A DNA stretch of 64,000 nt from Parasporobacterium sp. (GTDB taxonomy: Bacteria; Bacillota; Clostridia; Lachnospirales; Lachnospiraceae): assembly GCA_017459985.1 (NCBI GenBank), contig JAFUBX010000002.1, positions 78,244 to 142,243 on the forward strand. Direction: 5' to 3'. The notes under the pieces are model-generated. The model saw nothing but the letters and a program-made list of their open reading frames with translations. It was not told the origin of the DNA and made no database searches. Both the position numbers and the translations under genes were made by a program. Numbering within the stretch: position 1 is the stretch's first letter; each line of letters starts with the position of its first letter. Positions 61,492-64,000 of the stretch are shown piece by piece.

Positions 61492-62157
61492 TCAGAACCA
61501 TGTCATCTGCTCATACCGGTCCCCCTCCCGCAGCGTCATCCCGAGATTCCAGCAGATGATTCCTTTCACACCTGCGTCAATACACCATCCAAGAATGGTT
61601 TCCAGGTTTTCCTCCGTATCCGTCAGGAACGGAAGGATCGGGGTCATCCACACAACCGTCGGAATCCCTGCCTTCTGAAACTCCTTCAGAGTCTCATATC
61701 TGCGCCGGGACGTGCAGACATTCGGTTCCAGTTTCCGGCTTAATTCTTCATCGGCAATGGTCAGGGACATCTGGACAACGGCTTTGGCTTTGCGGTTGAT
61801 CTCCGCGAGAAGATCCAGATCCCGGAGGACGCGGTCGGATTTGGTGAGCACCGCGGCCCCAAATTCGTACCGGCCGATCAGTTCCAGACAGCGCCTTACA
61901 ATCCTCAGTTCCATTTCACAGGGCTGATAGGGGTCACACATCGATCCGGTGCCGATCATGATCTTCTTTCTTTTTGACCGGAGGATCCTTTCCAGGAGCT
62001 CCGGGGCATTTTCCTTGACCTCAATATCCTCAAACAGATGGGTGAACTGATAACAGCGGCTGCGGGAATCACAATAAACGCAGCCGTGCACACAGCCGCG
62101 GTATACATTCATTCCGTTCTCCCTGGTAAGGAGGGACTTCGCCTGTACAAAGTGCAT
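61492..62157 (-). CDS. SPL-family radical SAM protein, apparently C-terminally truncated
   Basis: 221 residues from ATG 62157, 6 bases after GGAGG. The cluster motif is GCVHGCVYC with DSRSRCY following, and MIGTGSMCDPYQPCEMEL, AVLTKSDRVLRDLDLL and TVVWMTPILPFLTDTEENL are typical of the spore photoproduct lyase-like radical SAM family. Relatives I know continue for about 60-70 residues beyond GMTLREG; this one ends DRYEQMTWF. It may be a natural short form or a truncation. Substrate unknown. Confidence 0.78.
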   Translation of the reverse strand: MHFVQAKSLLTRENGMNVYRGCVHGCVYCDSRSRCYQFTHLFEDIEVKENAPELLERILRSKRKKIMIGTGSMCDPYQPCEMELRIVRRCLELIGRYEFGAAVLTKSDRVLRDLDLLAEINRKAKAVVQMSLTIADEELSRKLEPNVCTSRRRYETLKEFQKAGIPTVVWMTPILPFLTDTEENLETILGWCIDAGVKGIICWNLGMTLREGDRYEQMTWF

Positions 62158-62342
62158 TTTCATCCTCCGGACTCTCCGGCTTCCCTGCATCGCCTGCGGC
62201 CTTATTTTACCTTTTTTCAGCCTGTTTGTATACCGGAGGGCTCAACCCTTCTTCCGACGCCATGTTTGAAACGCTGGAGAAATACGGAACATATTGATTA
62301 CTACTTATAAGTTTTTCTTATTTTTACCCCTGCTTTTTCTAT

Positions 62343-62371
62343 TAGACAATTCGGATTTTCCGGTTTATTAT
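62343..62371 (+). promoter_or_regulatory. Promoter of the 19-codon gene
   Basis: TAGACA and TATTAT with exactly 17-base spacing; predicted transcript begins about 62379, leaving a leader of about 63 bases. Confidence 0.65.
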
Positions 62372-62441
62372 AAGCACATCTTCAGAAACATATTTATAAA
62401 CCTTTGTAATTGAAACCATCATTGTTCAGGAGGTAATTATT

Positions 62442-62501
62442 ATGAGAAAGCTTATCAATGTATTAACAAGTGTGTGGAGCCCGAAGAATATCTACGAATA
62501 A
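62442..62501 (+). CDS. Small ORF, 19-residue peptide
   Basis: ATG to TAA encodes MRKLINVLTSVWSPKNIYE. The ribosome site AGGAGG stands 8 bases before the ATG, stronger than that of many genes here. A promoter lies upstream and a strong terminator 20 bases downstream, so the unit is a complete monocistronic gene. The N-terminal half can form an amphipathic helix with positive charge at the start; there is no Cys, no classical signal peptide and no anchor. It is too short for usual gene callers. It could be a secreted or membrane-active peptide, a regulatory peptide, or the coding part of a dual-function RNA. I recognise no family. Confidence 0.6.
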   Translation: MRKLINVLTSVWSPKNIYE

Positions 62502-62521
62502 GATTCATCGTATATTGTGAA

Positions 62522-62557
62522 AGCCGGAGGCGCGAAAAGCATCTCCGGCTTTTTTTG
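62522..62557 (+). terminator. Intrinsic terminator of the small gene
   Basis: Stem AGCCGGAG / CTCCGGCT with a 13-base loop, followed by a run of T; a strong terminator on the plus strand. Confidence 0.9.
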
Positions 62558-62590
62558 TACAGAATCCGCTTCGCATTCCCCATAAAGCCT

Positions 62591-63481
62591 TCACGAAAAC
62601 CGTTCCTTCAGAAACTGCTTCATCCGCTGCAGGGCGGGGTTTTCATTTTCCTCTAGGCAGATTGCTGCGTACTTTACCCGGATATCCGGCTCATAGGGGA
62701 TAGTAACGATCCGTCGGCTGTTGCTGACAGGCAGTGAAACATAAGAGGGCAGGATGGAAATCCCCATGTTCACGGTGATCATCAGAAGGATGGTTTCGAC
62801 ATCTTCTATCTTATCTACGATATTCGGGACATGACCGGTCTGAAGGAAGCTATCAAGGATCATCGTATCCTCTCCTATTTTGCTGTCCGGCGTACAGCAC
62901 AGGATCAGATTCTCCTGCAGCAGGTCTGTCTTTGTCAGATGGTGCCTGCCGGCGAGCGGATGCTTGCCGGGAAGAATCGCCATCAGAGACACCTGCTCAA
63001 TATCCTGCACAAAGCAGCCTTTATAAAAGGATGGATCAAAAACCGGCGAAAAGATCAGATCCAGCTCGCCGGCCTTCAACCGGTCCAGCAAAACAGAAGG
63101 ACTGTTGGATTTAAAATGGATCTGAATGCCCGGATAACTGTCCCGGAAGTCCTGCAGGCTGCTGCCAAGAATGATTTCCGCATAATTGGAGAACCCGATC
63201 TCAATCCCTCCGGTCATCCCTTCCGAAACGGTCCTGGCATGAGCAAATGCATTCTCCAGATCATCCAGAACCTGCCGCCCTTCCATCTGAAAAATCTGTC
63301 CGGCCGGCGTCAGTTCTACTTTTTTCTTTGTCCTCCGAAGCAGTTTGACACCCATCAGTTCCTCTAAAGACTGAATCTGCTGGGTTACCGCAGTCTGGGA
63401 AACATACAGTTTCTCCGCCGCCCGGGTAAAACTCAGCTCCTGCGCCACGGCAAGAAAATACTCTATTTGCTTTGTGTTCAT
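62591..63481 (-). CDS. LysR family transcriptional regulator
   Basis: 296 residues after CGGAGGGAAGACG. N-terminal helix-turn-helix MNTKQIEYFLAVAQELSFTRAAEKLYVSQTAVTQQIQSLEELMGVKLLRRTKKKVELTPAGQIF and a substrate-binding domain (GGIEIGFSNYAEIILGSSLQDFRDSYPGIQIHFK) are diagnostic. LysR proteins usually control a divergent gene, but none is present upstream here, only the intergenic repeats. Target and ligand unknown. Confidence 0.93.
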   Translation of the reverse strand: MNTKQIEYFLAVAQELSFTRAAEKLYVSQTAVTQQIQSLEELMGVKLLRRTKKKVELTPAGQIFQMEGRQVLDDLENAFAHARTVSEGMTGGIEIGFSNYAEIILGSSLQDFRDSYPGIQIHFKSNSPSVLLDRLKAGELDLIFSPVFDPSFYKGCFVQDIEQVSLMAILPGKHPLAGRHHLTKTDLLQENLILCCTPDSKIGEDTMILDSFLQTGHVPNIVDKIEDVETILLMITVNMGISILPSYVSLPVSNSRRIVTIPYEPDIRVKYAAICLEENENPALQRMKQFLKERFS

Positions 63482-63802
63482 CGTCTTCCCTCCGCGATGA
63501 AGATCTCTTCGCGAACATGCTTTAAACTAAATATTGTAATCAAAGAGCCGTAAACAGATCCCTTACTATCTGGATTTTAACACAAGGATCCCAGTCCATC
63601 CACTTTTTCATTTGACCCAATACTTTACGATGTCTGACCCTGGATTCAGGGAATGGCTGCAATAAAAAAGAAGCCCTTTCTGACTTCCTTTTCTGTGCCC
63701 GGCGAAGAAGCCGCCCCTTCCGGGATGATTGTCAGAATTACGTCGGCAGCCGTCCAGCCATTATTATTTATACAGGCAAAGTCGGTCTCCAATCGAAGAG
63801 AA
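63482..63802. other. Intergenic region before the repeat array
   Basis: About 320 bases without a supported gene. Small open frames are present but have no ribosome sites or recognisable content. It presumably holds the promoter of the LysR gene, but I cannot define it with confidence. Confidence 0.5.
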
Positions 63803-63995
63803 GTCATGCGGAAAATGAAAACTTGAAAAAACGCATGACATTCCGTCTGGAAAAGTCATGCGGAAAATGAAAACTTCGAAAAACGCATGACATTTCGACA
63901 GAAAAAGTCATGCGGAAAATGGAAACTTGAAAAAACGCATGACATTCCGTCTGGAAAAGTCATGCGGAAAATGAAAACTTCGAAAAACGCATGAC
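63803..63995. repeat. Four tandem 37-bp GTCATGCGG palindromes, 52-bp period
   Basis: Units start at 63803, 63855, 63907 and 63959, each with ends GTCATGCG and CGCATGAC. Units 1 and 3 share AACTTGAAAAAA and spacer ATTCCGTCTGGAAAA; units 2 and 4 share AACTTCGAAAAA and begin spacer ATTTC. The array is therefore a 104-bp dimer repeated twice, and continues past the window end. Spacers are 15 bp and not unique, which excludes CRISPR. A related single element of the same length is at 4746-4782. Confidence 0.88.
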
Positions 63996-64000
63996 ATTTC

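Noticed and set aside
63803-64000. 37-bp repeats with 15-bp spacers, CRISPR-like
   Set aside because: Spacers are too short and only two types alternate; this is a tandem repeat of a 104-bp dimer.

Overview
The window reads as chromosome of an anaerobic Clostridia, most likely a gut Lachnospiraceae. This rests on moderate GC, AGGAGG-type ribosome binding sites, Gram-positive signal peptides, the gene families present (YesM/YesN sensors, PucR regulators with UroD-family partners, TAXI-TRAP transporter, ATP-type PEP carboxykinase) and a catabolic bacterial microcompartment (BMC). I see no rRNA, tRNA, phage, insertion sequence or CRISPR array.

Layout. 1-4.4 kb: a minus-strand operon of a two-component system, an EamA exporter and a MATE pump cut by the window edge. 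4.5-8.6 kb: a palindromic repeat array, a large secreted tannase-like hydrolase and an SH3-domain secreted protein. 8.7-12.2 kb: a TAXI-TRAP transporter. 12.3-14.2 kb: glycogen synthase fused to an SCP2-like domain. 14.3-32.7 kb: the BMC locus. 33-47 kb: housekeeping and accessory genes (PHP phosphoesterase, ribokinase, Pol IV, PckA, radical SAM, threonine aldolase-like, MATE) and two divergent PucR/UroD modules. 47-50 kb: a secreted, probably beta-helical protein. 50-59.6 kb: a sugar sensor system with a frameshifted response regulator, followed by mglBAC. 59.6-64 kb: PTS IIC, an esterase, a truncated radical SAM protein, an unannotated 19-codon gene with its own promoter and terminator, a LysR regulator, and a tandem array of 37-bp palindromes running off the end.

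The most interesting system is the BMC locus. A ribose-type ABC importer, methylthioribose kinase (mtnK), methylthioribose-1-phosphate isomerase (mtnA), a DeoR regulator and a FucU mutarotase surround a shell operon. That operon holds three BMC-P, one BMC-H and one BMC-T proteins, a class II aldolase, CoA-acylating aldehyde dehydrogenase, PduL phosphotransacylase and a PduS-like flavoprotein. There is no diol dehydratase, glycyl radical enzyme or ethanolamine lyase. The parts fit a compartmentalised DHAP shunt: imported 5-deoxyribose and/or 5-methylthioribose is phosphorylated, isomerised to the 1-phospho-ketose, and cleaved inside the shell to DHAP plus acetaldehyde (or methylthioacetaldehyde). 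The aldehyde is then oxidised to acyl-CoA and acyl-phosphate or reduced to alcohol. Terminal amphipathic helices on the aldolase, dehydrogenase and PduL look like encapsulation peptides.

A second layer is regulatory. A CTTAAA-type direct repeat occurs upstream of the two-component operon and of both large secreted proteins, which also share Gly/Ser/Glu-rich linkers. This suggests a small cell-surface regulon.
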